From NCBI GenBank assembly GCA_002748285.1, contig PDSA01000034.1:1-38314 (forward strand): 38,314 nt of DNA, read 5' to 3'. Position 1 is the stretch's first letter, and each line of letters opens with the position of its first letter. A program made the translations under genes and the position numbers. Positions 9,339 to 18,807 of this stretch are shown one piece after another. The notes beneath the pieces were generated by a model, which was given only the letters and a program-made list of their open reading frames with translations, was not told where the DNA came from and searched no databases. Origin of the DNA: Rhodobacterales bacterium (GTDB lineage: Bacteria; Pseudomonadota; Alphaproteobacteria; Rhodobacterales; Rhodobacteraceae).

Positions 9339-11084
9339 TCAGGCCGCGCGGGCCTTGGCGGTTGCGGCTTCGTCTACCGCGAGGGTGTCCGCATCGACGA
9401 TGACGCCGTAGTCGAGCCGCGCCCCCTCGATGCTGACCAGCCCGTTGCGGATGTCATTGACCACCTTGTGAACGTCGCGCTCGAAGGGGTTGCCGTAGCC
9501 GCCGCCACCGGGGTTCATGTTGGCGGCGATTTCGCCGGGTTTGATGGTTTCGATGACGTTTTCGGTGATGACCTGCGTCTCGCCGCCCCGCGTCAGCTCA
9601 AGCCGCCCGACCTTCTTGTGAACCATGGTCGATTTCGCGCCCGCAGCTCCCATGGCCGGAATGCGCCGCCCCTCGCCGAAGGTGATCAGCGTCATGTCGC
9701 TGTCGAGTGGCTCGACCGCCCAGCGGGTGCCCGATCCGCCCCGGAACCGGCCTGCGCCGCCACTGTCTTCCATCAGGCCATATTCGTGGATGATGATCGG
9801 ATAGCTGTGCTCCAGCATTTCGATGTCGCCCGAAGTGAGCGCGCCGAAGCAGCACTCGGGGCCGCAGGCGTGCCAGCCGTCCTGCGTGGCGGTGGCCCCG
9901 GCGCCGGAAATGATCGAGGCGAGCACCATGGTTACATATTCTTCGTCGTGGCGCGTGTCCCAACCGGCGATGTTGCAGCCGTTGGCATGACCCCACGAGG
10001 CCGAGACCTTCTCCGGCGCGGCCTGCTCGAAGGCGAGGCGCACGGCGTCGGTGAGGGTTTCCATGGGGGTTGTGGTGCAGTTCATGTGCGGGGCGGGGCT
10101 TTGGGCGTTGCACAGGGTGCCCTTCTTGCCCATGTCCACCGACACATTGCGGTAAAGGCCCTCGTTGTAGGGGGGCGGAAGCTGGGCGAACATCATCAGC
10201 CCGAGGTAGACGCCCGAATAGCTGTTCCCCTCGTAGGAGTTGATGAAATAGGGCACCTGCGGGGGGCTCTCGATCTCAATGTGGCAGCTCTCGCCCTTGA
10301 TCGTCACTGTCGCGGTAATGTCGAAGTCGCCAAAGCCGTGGCCCGCATCCTCCAGGATCGCCGTGCCGGAGTAGGTGCCGTCGGGAACCTTGGAAATAAG
10401 GCCGTTCATGTGCTGATTAGCCATGGAGAGCAGCTCTTCGATACACTCCTGCACCACGTCCTTGCCGTATTTGTCCATCAGCGCGACGAGGTTGCGCGCC
10501 CCCACCTGACAGGCGCCGATCAGCGCGTTGAAGTCGCCCTCCTGATCGCGGCGGGCGCGCATGTTGGTGAGCAGCATGTTGAGAATGTCGTCACGGGGAA
10601 CGCCCTTGTCCCACAGCTTGATCGGCGGAATGCGCAAACCTTCGGCGTAAATCTCGGTGGCTTCGGGGTTGTAACCTGCGGGAACGGGGCCGCCGATGTC
10701 GGTCAGGTGGCCTTTGCATACAGTCCAGAACACCAGCTCGCCCTTGTAAAACACCGGGTAATACATGCAGGTGTCGATGATGTGCGAGCCACCATAGGCC
10801 GGGTCGTTATGCAAGATCAGGTCGCCCTCGTGAATGTCGCCCTCGAAGAAGCCAGCCACCGTTTTCATCGCCGGGATCAGCGAGCCGAGGTGAATGGGAA
10901 TATCCTGCCCCTGCAAGATCATCTCGGGCGTATGGTTGAACAGCGCGGTCGAATAATCATGCGCAAGGTTGAAAACCGACGACCGCGCGGTCTGTTCCAG
11001 CGCCAGCGTCATTTCGCGTTGCGTCGTCTCCAAAACGCCGCGCACTACGGACAAAGTAATAGGGTCAACGGACTTGCCGGGCAT
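9339..11084 (-). CDS. hyuB: Hydantoinase/oxoprolinase family protein, subunit B (HyuB)
   Basis: This 581-residue protein starts S-V-D-P-I-T-L-S-V-V-R-G after a short leader. It carries the Hydantoinase_B core L-H-N-D-P-A-Y-G-G-S-H, with E-G-D-L-I just before it, and near the C-terminus the glycine-rich N-P-G-G-G-G-Y-G-N-P-F-E-R-D typical of the family. It is the partner of HyuA in an ATP-dependent cyclic-amide hydrolase or related carboxylase. The frame is open 66 codons further upstream, but the ATG at 11084 has a strong GGAGG site and starts at the conserved region. It is the first gene of the hyu-transporter operon, divergent from the AraC-type regulator. Confidence 0.9.
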   Translation of the reverse strand: MPGKSVDPITLSVVRGVLETTQREMTLALEQTARSSVFNLAHDYSTALFNHTPEMILQGQDIPIHLGSLIPAMKTVAGFFEGDIHEGDLILHNDPAYGGSHIIDTCMYYPVFYKGELVFWTVCKGHLTDIGGPVPAGYNPEATEIYAEGLRIPPIKLWDKGVPRDDILNMLLTNMRARRDQEGDFNALIGACQVGARNLVALMDKYGKDVVQECIEELLSMANQHMNGLISKVPDGTYSGTAILEDAGHGFGDFDITATVTIKGESCHIEIESPPQVPYFINSYEGNSYSGVYLGLMMFAQLPPPYNEGLYRNVSVDMGKKGTLCNAQSPAPHMNCTTTPMETLTDAVRLAFEQAAPEKVSASWGHANGCNIAGWDTRHDEEYVTMVLASIISGAGATATQDGWHACGPECCFGALTSGDIEMLEHSYPIIIHEYGLMEDSGGAGRFRGGSGTRWAVEPLDSDMTLITFGEGRRIPAMGAAGAKSTMVHKKVGRLELTRGGETQVITENVIETIKPGEIAANMNPGGGGYGNPFERDVHKVVNDIRNGLVSIEGARLDYGVIVDADTLAVDEAATAKARAA

Positions 11085-11172
11085 ATATTCCTCCACTTGT
11101 TGAACGCCGCGACAGAGCACGACCTGTTGTTTTCCAACCAGAGTGTGAGGTTTCCCGCCGCTCGTCTTGACG

Positions 11173-11204
11173 ATCCGTGCAGGAAGTTTTGTTAATCCGT
11201 GCAG
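11173..11204. promoter_or_regulatory. Direct repeat ATCCGTGCAG x2, likely AraC-type regulator operator
   Basis: The ten bases ATCCGTGCAG occur at 11173-11182 and again at 11195-11204, an exact match at a pitch of 22 bp (two helical turns). They lie in the 196-bp region between hyuB and the AraC-type regulator gene. Tandem same-facing half-sites spaced about 21-22 bp apart are the usual target of AraC-family proteins. I infer that the adjacent regulator binds here and controls hyuB-livJ and/or itself. Confidence 0.55.
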
Positions 11205-11280
11205 TCGTAAAAAAAGTGCTTTGTCGCAGGGGAATTTTCGCCTAGCCTCAGGGATACCTTTTTTTGGGAGGAGAAAGGGC

Positions 11281-12240
11281 ATGAACGATACCGTGCGGTT
11301 TTCGACGAATACCGCGCCGGCGGGCTATGGGGCGAGCGCGTGGAACAACGCAATCTCGGAAACCTACTTTCCGCTCGGCCTGCAGTTTCGCGACGAACAA
11401 CGCTTTCAGGGACACTTGTCCAAAACCGTGGTCGGCTCGATCGACCTGTCGCGCCTGACGTCGCATCCGGTGCATTATGAGCGGCGCAAACGCCATATCC
11501 GGGGGGCAGAACAGGAGGATTACCTGATCACTATCCCGCGCTCGACCCCGGTTCAGTTTCGGCAAATGGGCAAGGAAGTGCGCTGCGAACCGGGCGGGTT
11601 TCTCATTGAGCGCGGCGACGAACCCTACCGCTTTTTCTATGAGCGCCCCAATGACCTGTTCGTGGTCAAGGTCGCCAAGCGCGACATGATGGACCGTCTG
11701 CGCCAGCCCGACCGCCATTGCGCCCATGTCTTCGACGCCACCAGCGGCCCCGGCGCCCTGTTCGTGTCTCTGGTCGAACAATCGCAAAAACACGCGCCCA
11801 GCTCGGGAAAGGGCACCGGTCGGGTGCTGGAACGACACCTGATGGACCTGCTGGCCCTGACCATCGAACAATCAGAACAGGGTAGTGAAGACACCCGCGG
11901 CAGCAGCGTCCGCGCGGCCCATATGGTGCGAATTCGCGAATATGTCGCACAGAACCTGAAAAACCCCGGCCTGTCGCCCGACAGCATCGCCGCCGCCTGC
12001 GGCATCTCCAAACGCTACCTGCACGACCTGTTCAAAGACGTGAACGGCACCGTGTCGCAGCACGTGCGCGACGAACGGCTCAACGCGGCGCGCGAACAAC
12101 TGGCCGCCATGCCCGACATCGCCATCGCCGAAATCGCCTACCGCTTCGGTTTCTCCGATCAGGCCCAGTTCTCCCGCCTTTTCCGCCTGCGCTTCGGCGT
12201 CACGCCAACAGGTTTTCGCGCCGATCAGGCGCGTAATTAA
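11281..12240 (+). CDS. AraC-family transcriptional regulator
   Basis: This 319-residue protein has an N-terminal AraC-binding-like domain (about residues 30-190, with P-R-S-T-P-V-Q-F-R-Q-M-G) and a C-terminal double helix-turn-helix at about 218-315. The family signature is clear: I-A-E-I-A-Y-R-F-G-F-S-D-Q-A-Q-F-S-R-L-F, then G-V-T-P-T-G-F-R. The open frame extends upstream, but the ATG at 11281 has a strong GGGAGGAG site. It is divergent from hyuB and probably controls the hyu-transporter operon in response to its substrate. The gene is followed by degenerate sequence rather than a partner gene. Confidence 0.9.
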   Translation: MNDTVRFSTNTAPAGYGASAWNNAISETYFPLGLQFRDEQRFQGHLSKTVVGSIDLSRLTSHPVHYERRKRHIRGAEQEDYLITIPRSTPVQFRQMGKEVRCEPGGFLIERGDEPYRFFYERPNDLFVVKVAKRDMMDRLRQPDRHCAHVFDATSGPGALFVSLVEQSQKHAPSSGKGTGRVLERHLMDLLALTIEQSEQGSEDTRGSSVRAAHMVRIREYVAQNLKNPGLSPDSIAAACGISKRYLHDLFKDVNGTVSQHVRDERLNAAREQLAAMPDIAIAEIAYRFGFSDQAQFSRLFRLRFGVTPTGFRADQARN

Positions 12241-12701
12241 GATCAGAGGATTACGGTCTGGCGTGCCTCTTCAAAGTCCTGAAAGATATTGAACACCCAT
12301 CGCAAATAGGGAAATAGCCATGGCATTTTCAAAATGCGTTTATATGTGCGCCTTCCATCGATGCGTTTGCCTTGGGATGGCGCAGGTGGTGCCTTGCGGC
12401 CATCCGAAAAGCGGATCAATGCCCCAAACTGCGCGGCGTCATAGATCCTTTTCGCAAGCATTTTGGCTTGCCTGAAACCAAACGACCCGGGTCTGCTCGC
12501 GGAACCATATCAGGTCTTTGTAAACGCGATCCAAGGAACAGGACTCGCGGATTTGCGAACCTGCAAAGGGATTTTGCCATTTGGCCGTGGGTGGCCCGGT
12601 TTGATACCCATCCGATTGATCTGTCGGATTTGCCCAATGTCAAACGCTGGTATCTGGAACTGGCCGGCCGGGCTTTCAGCGTGGCTATGCACAGCCGAAA
12701 A
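12241..12701. pseudogene. Degenerate region with a glutathione S-transferase remnant
   Basis: No intact gene is visible here. On the plus strand, about 12580-12680 encodes F-A-I-W-P-W-V-A-R followed by D-L-P-N-V-K-R-W-Y-L-E-L-A-G-R, which matches the C-terminal helices of YfcG-type bacterial glutathione S-transferases. No matching N-terminal part lies upstream. The same frame runs without a stop into the GFA-like gene at 12702. On the minus strand a 72-codon open frame (12243-12461) resembles nothing I know and may be chance. I read the region as decayed gene debris. Confidence 0.5.
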
Positions 12702-13092
12702 ATGTCGGGCGGGTGCCAATGTGGTGACATTCGTTATGAAATCAACCCAAAAGCCGCCAAAATGATCGTGTGCCACTGCACCAGCTGTCAGAAGCAATCC
12801 GCATCTGCTTTTGGTCTGGTCTATATTATTCCCGGCAAGGATGTGACGTTACTGCGAGGGATGTTGAAAAAATGGGTGCGCACGACCGACAGCGGACACC
12901 TTCATGTGCCCGACATGCGGGACGCGGATCTGGCACGGCGACCCAGAAAAGGAAGACACGATCAAGCTGCGCGCCGGCACCCTGGACGCGCCGGTTGACA
13001 TCACCAACGCAGTTCACATCTGGACGCAAAGCAAACTCCCCGGCGTTATCATCCCCGCAGGCGCAAAAACCTTTGAACAAGCCCCAAACTGA
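12702..13092 (+). pseudogene. GFA-family zinc protein (CENP-V/GFA domain), frameshifted
   Basis: The reading begins M-S-G-G-C-Q-C-G-D-I-R-Y-E and carries C-H-C-T-S-C-Q-K-Q, the first zinc-binding cysteines of the glutathione-dependent formaldehyde-activating (GFA) fold. Near 12900 it must shift by one base, after which F-M-C-P-T-C-G-T-R-I-W-H-G gives the remaining cysteines and the protein ends at 13092. All cysteine motifs are therefore present but split over two frames by one extra base, or two missing. It is either a recent pseudogene or a sequencing error. The upstream glutathione S-transferase remnant is in the same frame as this start. Confidence 0.7.
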
Positions 13093-13240
13093 CGACCGCT
13101 TGTCTTTGGCCAGCACAAAACGGCGGCCAGAACGGGTGTGGGAAATCAACCCAGCCGATGGTGATCTGCCCGACCGAGCGGGGCAGCTTAGGGAGAAGGC
13201 AGATTGGCGCAAACGTTTCTTGAGTCCCCCCTAGCAACAG

Positions 13241-13270
13241 AAAAGGGCCACCGCTTATGGTGGCCCTTTT
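13241..13270 (-). terminator. Intrinsic terminator of groES-groEL
   Basis: AAAAGGGCCACC (13241-13252) pairs with GGTGGCCCTTTT (13259-13270) around a 6-base loop. Read on the minus strand, the strong stem runs into CTTTTCTG, about 45 bases after the groEL stop. This is a convincing Rho-independent terminator. The symmetric A/T ends mean it could also act on plus-strand transcripts. Confidence 0.8.
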
Positions 13271-13315
13271 GCAATTTGTCGCGAGAACGGTCAGCTCCCG
13301 GCCCGGTGGGGCCGT

Positions 13316-14977
<1,662 letters not shown>

Positions 14978-15009
14978 CTAGAAATTGGTAATAAATGCGA
15001 AAGACGCGA

Positions 15010-15297
15010 TCAGCCCAGCAGGCCCATGATGTCGCTTTCTTTCATGATCAGCAGCTCTTCGCCGTCAATGGTGACTTCTGTGCCGGACCATTTGCCGAAC
15101 AGGATTTTGTCGCCCGCCTTGACGTCCATGGCAATACGCTCGCCGTCATCGTCCTTGGCACCGGCACCTACGGCCACAACCAGCCCTTCGGCAGGTTTTT
15201 CCTTGGCGCTGTCGGGGATAATCAGTCCGCCAGCAGTTTTGTCATCGCTTTCGATACGGCGTACCAGAACACGGTCATGCAGAGGTGTAAAAGCCAT
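15010..15297 (-). CDS. groS: Co-chaperonin GroES (Hsp10)
   Basis: This 95-residue lid of the GroEL chamber begins [14 protein letters not shown]. It contains the mobile loop around [19 protein letters not shown] (about residues 17-35), whose G-G-L-I-I-P segment docks on GroEL. A clear AAGGAG site precedes the ATG. It is the first gene of the groESL operon, directly behind the CIRCE operator. Confidence 0.98.
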   Translation of the reverse strand: MAFTPLHDRVLVRRIESDDKTAGGLIIPDSAKEKPAEGLVVAVGAGAKDDDGERIAMDVKAGDKILFGKWSGTEVTIDGEELLIMKESDIMGLLG

Positions 15298-15332
15298 CTT
15301 TGAACGCTCCTTCGTTCAGGGTTAAAATCAGA

Positions 15333-15359
15333 TTAGCACTCGGCGCGGGTGAGTGCTAA
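15333..15359. promoter_or_regulatory. CIRCE operator (HrcA site) of groESL
   Basis: TTAGCACTC, nine bases, then GAGTGCTAA: an exact match to the consensus CIRCE inverted repeat with its standard 9-base spacer. HrcA binds this element to repress heat-shock genes. It lies 36 bases upstream of groES, next to the expected transcription start. hrcA itself is not in the window. Confidence 0.96.
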
Positions 15360-15367
15360 CAGATGGC

Positions 15368-15396
15368 ATTTAGGGAGCCCACCCGGCGGTGTCAAG
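15368..15396 (-). promoter_or_regulatory. Probable heat-shock (sigma-32 type) promoter of groESL
   Basis: On the minus strand CTTGACA (15396-15390) is followed after 14 bases by CCCTAAAT (15375-15368). This resembles the RpoH pattern CTTGAAA, 13-14 bases, CCCCATNT. TTGACA alone also matches a sigma-70 -35 box. The predicted start falls at the edge of the CIRCE element, which would allow joint control by RpoH and HrcA. Confidence 0.55.
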
Positions 15397-15635
15397 CCGG
15401 ATGGGGACAATTTTACCGGCAAAGGCGGGTTCTGGTGTGGGGGTGGATGGGGTGAGTTTGCTTTGTTGATCTGCAAATTGGACGGCCAGAGCGGCCCTAT
15501 GCCCAAGACCTCTGCATCGCTGGGTTCCGCATAAGAAACGCCGGGATACGTCTGCCTGGGTAAGCGCAGCCCGGCCCATCGGCCGGGCGGGACAGATTGG
15601 AGGGCGTAACATTTCACAGAGGTCTTTAACCTGCT

Positions 15636-16307
15636 TCACGATTCCGGCTCCACCCGACCATAAGCCTCCAACCCCTGCCCTCCGATCGCCGTGAGCTGAT
15701 ACACCCCAAGTCCCACCCGTTCAAACCAGCCATAGTGATCATCCCGCATGATCCGGGTGGCCCCGGGCACGCCACAGGCCTTGGCCACCACCGCCCCCTT
15801 GCTGGGGCCGTGCTGCTCCAGATAGGTGGCGCAGCGCAGCGCATCCTGCCGGTAAGAGGTCACCACCTTACCGCGCACAGCCCCTCCTGCATTGGGGTCG
15901 CCAACACGGCGGGCAAATTCGCGCAACAATAGGGTCTTGCGCTTGACAGACTTGCGCGGACAGTAAGGCACCGGATCGGCCAGCACCTCGACAAACCCAT
16001 CGCGCAACCGCACCGTCATCAGCCCCAGACCCAACCGCCGACACAGCCCCAGATTGTTCTTTAACGCTTTGCCGCTGCTATGAGGCACCGCCAGATAAAC
16101 CGCATCGCTGATCGCCTGCCGGGCAATCCCCTGATGCAGCAGGGCCAGTGAGAACGCCAGCTTCAGCTCGACCAGAACCGGCGCGTCCTCGCCTTCGCGG
16201 ATGGCCACCACATCCACGGCCCCCACCTCGCCCTTGACCTGATAGCCTTGCGCCTGCAGGTAAGATTTCACCGGGTGATAGAGATCGCTTTCACGGATGC
16301 GGGGCAT
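15636..16307 (-). CDS. DUF2161 family putative PD-(D/E)XK phosphodiesterase
   Basis: This 223-residue protein starts M-P-R-I-R-E-S-D-L-Y-H-P-V-K-S-Y-L. The sequence G-A-V-D-V-V-A-I-R-E-G-E-D-A-P-V-L-V-E-L-K (about residues 29-49) gives the D...E-x-K arrangement of the restriction-endonuclease-like fold. The C-terminal 50 residues look like a winged-helix segment. The family is common in Rhodobacterales and has no settled role. I chose the ATG at 16307 because family members begin at M-P-R-I; the open frame continues 32 codons upstream. It is divergent from ppaC. Confidence 0.8.
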   Translation of the reverse strand: MPRIRESDLYHPVKSYLQAQGYQVKGEVGAVDVVAIREGEDAPVLVELKLAFSLALLHQGIARQAISDAVYLAVPHSSGKALKNNLGLCRRLGLGLMTVRLRDGFVEVLADPVPYCPRKSVKRKTLLLREFARRVGDPNAGGAVRGKVVTSYRQDALRCATYLEQHGPSKGAVVAKACGVPGATRIMRDDHYGWFERVGLGVYQLTAIGGQGLEAYGRVEPES

Positions 16308-16461
16308 GGGATGGCCTTTTGCGCCGCTGCATACTATGCCCGCGCCGATGCGGCAAGTCTGGCAAAACCTGCCCGCCCGGAAACAGCAAACAACGGGTGA
16401 CACCCTGAAAAATCCCGACTATAACGGCGCAAAATCACAACCAGGCACATGGAAAACCCAG

Positions 16462-17382
16462 ATGATCAAAATTTTCGGCCACACCGCCCCTGACACCGAC
16501 GCCACCGCTTCTGCACTAATCTGGGCGTGGTATCTGAACGATATCCTGAACAAACCGGCCACCGCCTGCATTCAGGGCGAACCCAATACCGAGGCCGCCT
16601 TTGTACTGAAACGCTGGGGCTTTGATGCGCCCGAACTGCTGGAAGACGTTGCCGATGGCGAAAAGGTGGTGATCGTCGACACCAACAACCCAGCCGAGCT
16701 GCCCGCCAATATCGCCAATGCCGATATCCGCCAGATCATCGACCACCACCTGCTGGTCGGCGGGCTGTCAACGAAGGGTCCGATCAACATCACCCTGCGC
16801 CCGGTGGCGGCAACGGCAACAGTAATGTATAGCATCATGCGTGAACCGGCGCTGGATAACATGCCCGATGCGATCAAAGGGCTGATCCTGTCCTGCATCC
16901 TGTCGGATACGCTGGAGTTCCGCTCGCCCACCACCACCCCGCGCGATATTGAGGTCGCCAAGCGCATGGCCGCCGATCTGAAGCTGGACATCCCCAGCTA
17001 TGCTGCGGAAATGTTCGCCGCCAAATCCGACATCTCGCATTTCTCGGATGCCGAATTGCTGCGGCTGGATTCGAAAATCTTCGAACTGGACGATAAAAAA
17101 TTCCGGGTCTCGGTGCTGGAAACCACCGCTCCAGCCACGGTGCTGGGACGCAAGGATAGCCTGATGCACAGCATGGGCGATGTCGCCGCCGAAGATGGCG
17201 TTGATCAGGTACTGCTGTTCGTGGTTGATATCCTCAACGAACAATCCACCCTGCTGATCCCCAATGAGCTGAGCAAAACGGTCGCCGAAAAATCCTTTGA
17301 TGTGGCCGTCACCTCTGACACGGTGGTTCTGCCCGGCGTTGTCAGCCGCAAAAAGCAAATCATCCCCAACCTCAAGATGTAA
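16462..17382 (+). CDS. ppaC: Manganese-dependent (family II) inorganic pyrophosphatase
   Basis: This 306-residue DHH-family enzyme splits pyrophosphate into two phosphates and so pulls biosynthetic reactions forward. Metal ligands are visible: G-H-T-A-P-D-T-D-A with H7, D11 and D13; V-D-T-N-N with D73; and D-H-H at 94-96. The C-terminal DHHA2 domain ends with S-R-K-K-Q (295-299), the substrate-binding basic motif. All key residues are intact. The start at 16462 fits the conserved M-I-K-I-F-G-H. The frame is open further upstream but carries no homology. A terminator follows. Confidence 0.94.
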   Translation: MIKIFGHTAPDTDATASALIWAWYLNDILNKPATACIQGEPNTEAAFVLKRWGFDAPELLEDVADGEKVVIVDTNNPAELPANIANADIRQIIDHHLLVGGLSTKGPINITLRPVAATATVMYSIMREPALDNMPDAIKGLILSCILSDTLEFRSPTTTPRDIEVAKRMAADLKLDIPSYAAEMFAAKSDISHFSDAELLRLDSKIFELDDKKFRVSVLETTAPATVLGRKDSLMHSMGDVAAEDGVDQVLLFVVDILNEQSTLLIPNELSKTVAEKSFDVAVTSDTVVLPGVVSRKKQIIPNLKM

Positions 17383-17398
17383 GTGCCAACAAACCAGC

Positions 17399-17422
17399 AA
17401 AGGGCGCGCCCAGCGCCCTTTT
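17399..17422 (+). terminator. Intrinsic terminator of ppaC
   Basis: AAAGGGCGC (17399-17407) pairs with GCGCCCTTT (17413-17421) around a 5-base loop and runs into TTTT. It begins 17 bases after the ppaC stop. This is a good Rho-independent terminator on the plus strand. Confidence 0.8.
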
Positions 17423-17460
17423 CCGCTTAATTGATTTTGACGTAACGGCCTGAAAGCAAC

Positions 17461-18333
17461 ATGACCCAGATTATCAACGCCCTGTCGGAAATTTCCAGCC
17501 AATATGATGCCCTGTTCGTCGATCTGTGGGGCTGTGTGCATGATGGGGTCAAACCCTTCCCCGCTGCGGTTGCCGCCCTGCAAAACTATCGAAAAACCGG
17601 CGGCAAAGTGGTGCTGATCACCAACGCCCCGCGCCACAGCGATAATGTCAAAGCGCAACTGGCGCGCATGAACATCCCCGCCGACAGCTGGGATGTGATC
17701 GTCTCCTCGGGTGATAGCGCCCGGGCCAGTGTGTTTCGCGGCTCGGTCGGCCAAAAGGTCTATTATATGGGGGCCGGAACTGATCTGAGCTTTTTCGACC
17801 CGATCGACATCGTTGAAAACCCGGTGGACATCCAGCATGTGCCACTGGATCAGGCCGAGGGCATCGTTTGCGTCGGCCCGTTTGACCCCCATGCCGACCC
17901 GCAGCTGATGCGCCCGGATTTTCTGCTGGCCAAACAGAACGGGCTGAAAATGCTCTGCGCCAACCCCGATATCGTGGTGGATCGCGGCGGCGTGCGCGAA
18001 TGGTGCGCCGGGGCGCTGGCCGCGCTTTATACTGAAATGGGCGGGCAGGTGATCTATACTGGCAAACCGCACCCGGCGATTTACGATCTGGCCCGGTTGC
18101 GTCTGGCCCGTCTGGGCACCGATATCGACAGCAGCCGCATCCTGTGCATCGGCGATGGCATCGCCACCGATATTCAGGGCGCGCTGAGCGAAGATATGGA
18201 CAGCCTGTTCATCTCGGGCGGTCTGGCCGCGGCCGAAACCAAAACCACCGATCAGCCCGACCCCGACGCGCTGAACGCCTATTTCGACGCCCATCAAACC
18301 ACTGCCCGCTATGCCATTGGGCATTTGCGCTAA
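17461..18333 (+). CDS. HAD class IIA hydrolase, TIGR01459 family
   Basis: This 290-residue protein has the HAD motif 1 F-V-D-L-W-G-C-V-H-D-G at residues 19-29, with nucleophile D21. Motif 2 is V-L-I-T-N-A-P-R. A lysine motif lies in T-G-K-P-H-P-A-I-Y, and motif 3 is C-I-G-D-G-I-A-T-D-I-Q-G-A. The architecture is NagD-like, with a class IIA cap between motifs 2 and 3. TIGR01459 proteins are typical of alphaproteobacteria and their natural substrate is unknown. The MaoC hydratase gene follows after 21 bases and is probably co-transcribed. Confidence 0.88.
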   Translation: MTQIINALSEISSQYDALFVDLWGCVHDGVKPFPAAVAALQNYRKTGGKVVLITNAPRHSDNVKAQLARMNIPADSWDVIVSSGDSARASVFRGSVGQKVYYMGAGTDLSFFDPIDIVENPVDIQHVPLDQAEGIVCVGPFDPHADPQLMRPDFLLAKQNGLKMLCANPDIVVDRGGVREWCAGALAALYTEMGGQVIYTGKPHPAIYDLARLRLARLGTDIDSSRILCIGDGIATDIQGALSEDMDSLFISGGLAAAETKTTDQPDPDALNAYFDAHQTTARYAIGHLR

Positions 18334-18354
18334 CCCAGAAAGAAAGGCCCTGCC

Positions 18355-18792
18355 ATGATCAAAGCGGAAGACATCGGAACCATCTATCTGGAAGACCTGC
18401 AAATCGGCATGACCCGCAGCCTGAGCAAACAGATCGGCTCGGCAGAAATCGACATGTTCGCCACCGTCAGCGAAGACCGCAACCCGATCCATCTGGACGA
18501 AGCCGCCGGAGCGGCCTCGATTTTCAAAACCCGCATCGCCCATGGCATGTTATCGGCCAGCCTGTTTTCCGCCCTGATCGGCGAACGCCTGCCCGGCCAT
18601 GGCACCATTTACCTGTCACAAAACCTGCGCTTTACCGCGCCGGTTTTTATTGATGATGTGGTCGAAGCCTCGGTCACAGTCACCGAAATCATCCCCGAAA
18701 AACGCCGGGTGCGGCTGGATTGTGTCGCAAAGGTGGGCGATAAAGTGGTAATTTCCGGCGATGCTTTGGTGCTTGCCCCCAGCCGTCACTAG
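18355..18792 (+). CDS. MaoC family dehydratase, (R)-specific enoyl-CoA hydratase type
   Basis: This 145-residue single hot-dog domain has the hydratase-2 motif E-D-R-N-P-I-H-L-D (D41, N43, P44, H46) followed by the conserved I-A-H-G-M at 61-65. D41 and H46 are the expected catalytic pair. PhaJ-like members hydrate trans-2-enoyl-CoA to (R)-3-hydroxyacyl-CoA, linking beta-oxidation to polyhydroxyalkanoate synthesis. No pha genes are in view, so that role is only possible. An AGAAAGGC site precedes the ATG. It lies between the HAD gene and ribF. Confidence 0.88.
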   Translation: MIKAEDIGTIYLEDLQIGMTRSLSKQIGSAEIDMFATVSEDRNPIHLDEAAGAASIFKTRIAHGMLSASLFSALIGERLPGHGTIYLSQNLRFTAPVFIDDVVEASVTVTEIIPEKRRVRLDCVAKVGDKVVISGDALVLAPSRH

Positions 18793-18807
18793 AGATACTC
18801 AAGCCCT

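Noticed and set aside
8934..11195. A 753-codon open frame on the plus strand, opposite hyuA and hyuB
   Set aside because: It is a shadow of GC-rich coding sequence. The minus-strand proteins have clear family motifs, while the plus-strand translation has none and no ribosome site at its start.
12243..12461. A 72-codon minus-strand frame downstream of the AraC-type regulator
   Set aside because: No recognisable family, no clear ribosome site, and it lies in degenerate sequence. It could be real but I cannot support it as a gene.
13166..13186. Hairpin CTGCCC/GGGCAG between the GFA pseudogene and groEL
   Set aside because: Short stem, no T-run, and a much better terminator lies at 13241-13270.
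15569..15588. Strong hairpin GCCCGGCC/GGCCGGGC after the DUF2161 gene as a terminator
   Set aside because: It lies about 48 bases past the stop but has no T-run on the minus strand, so I do not call it an intrinsic terminator.
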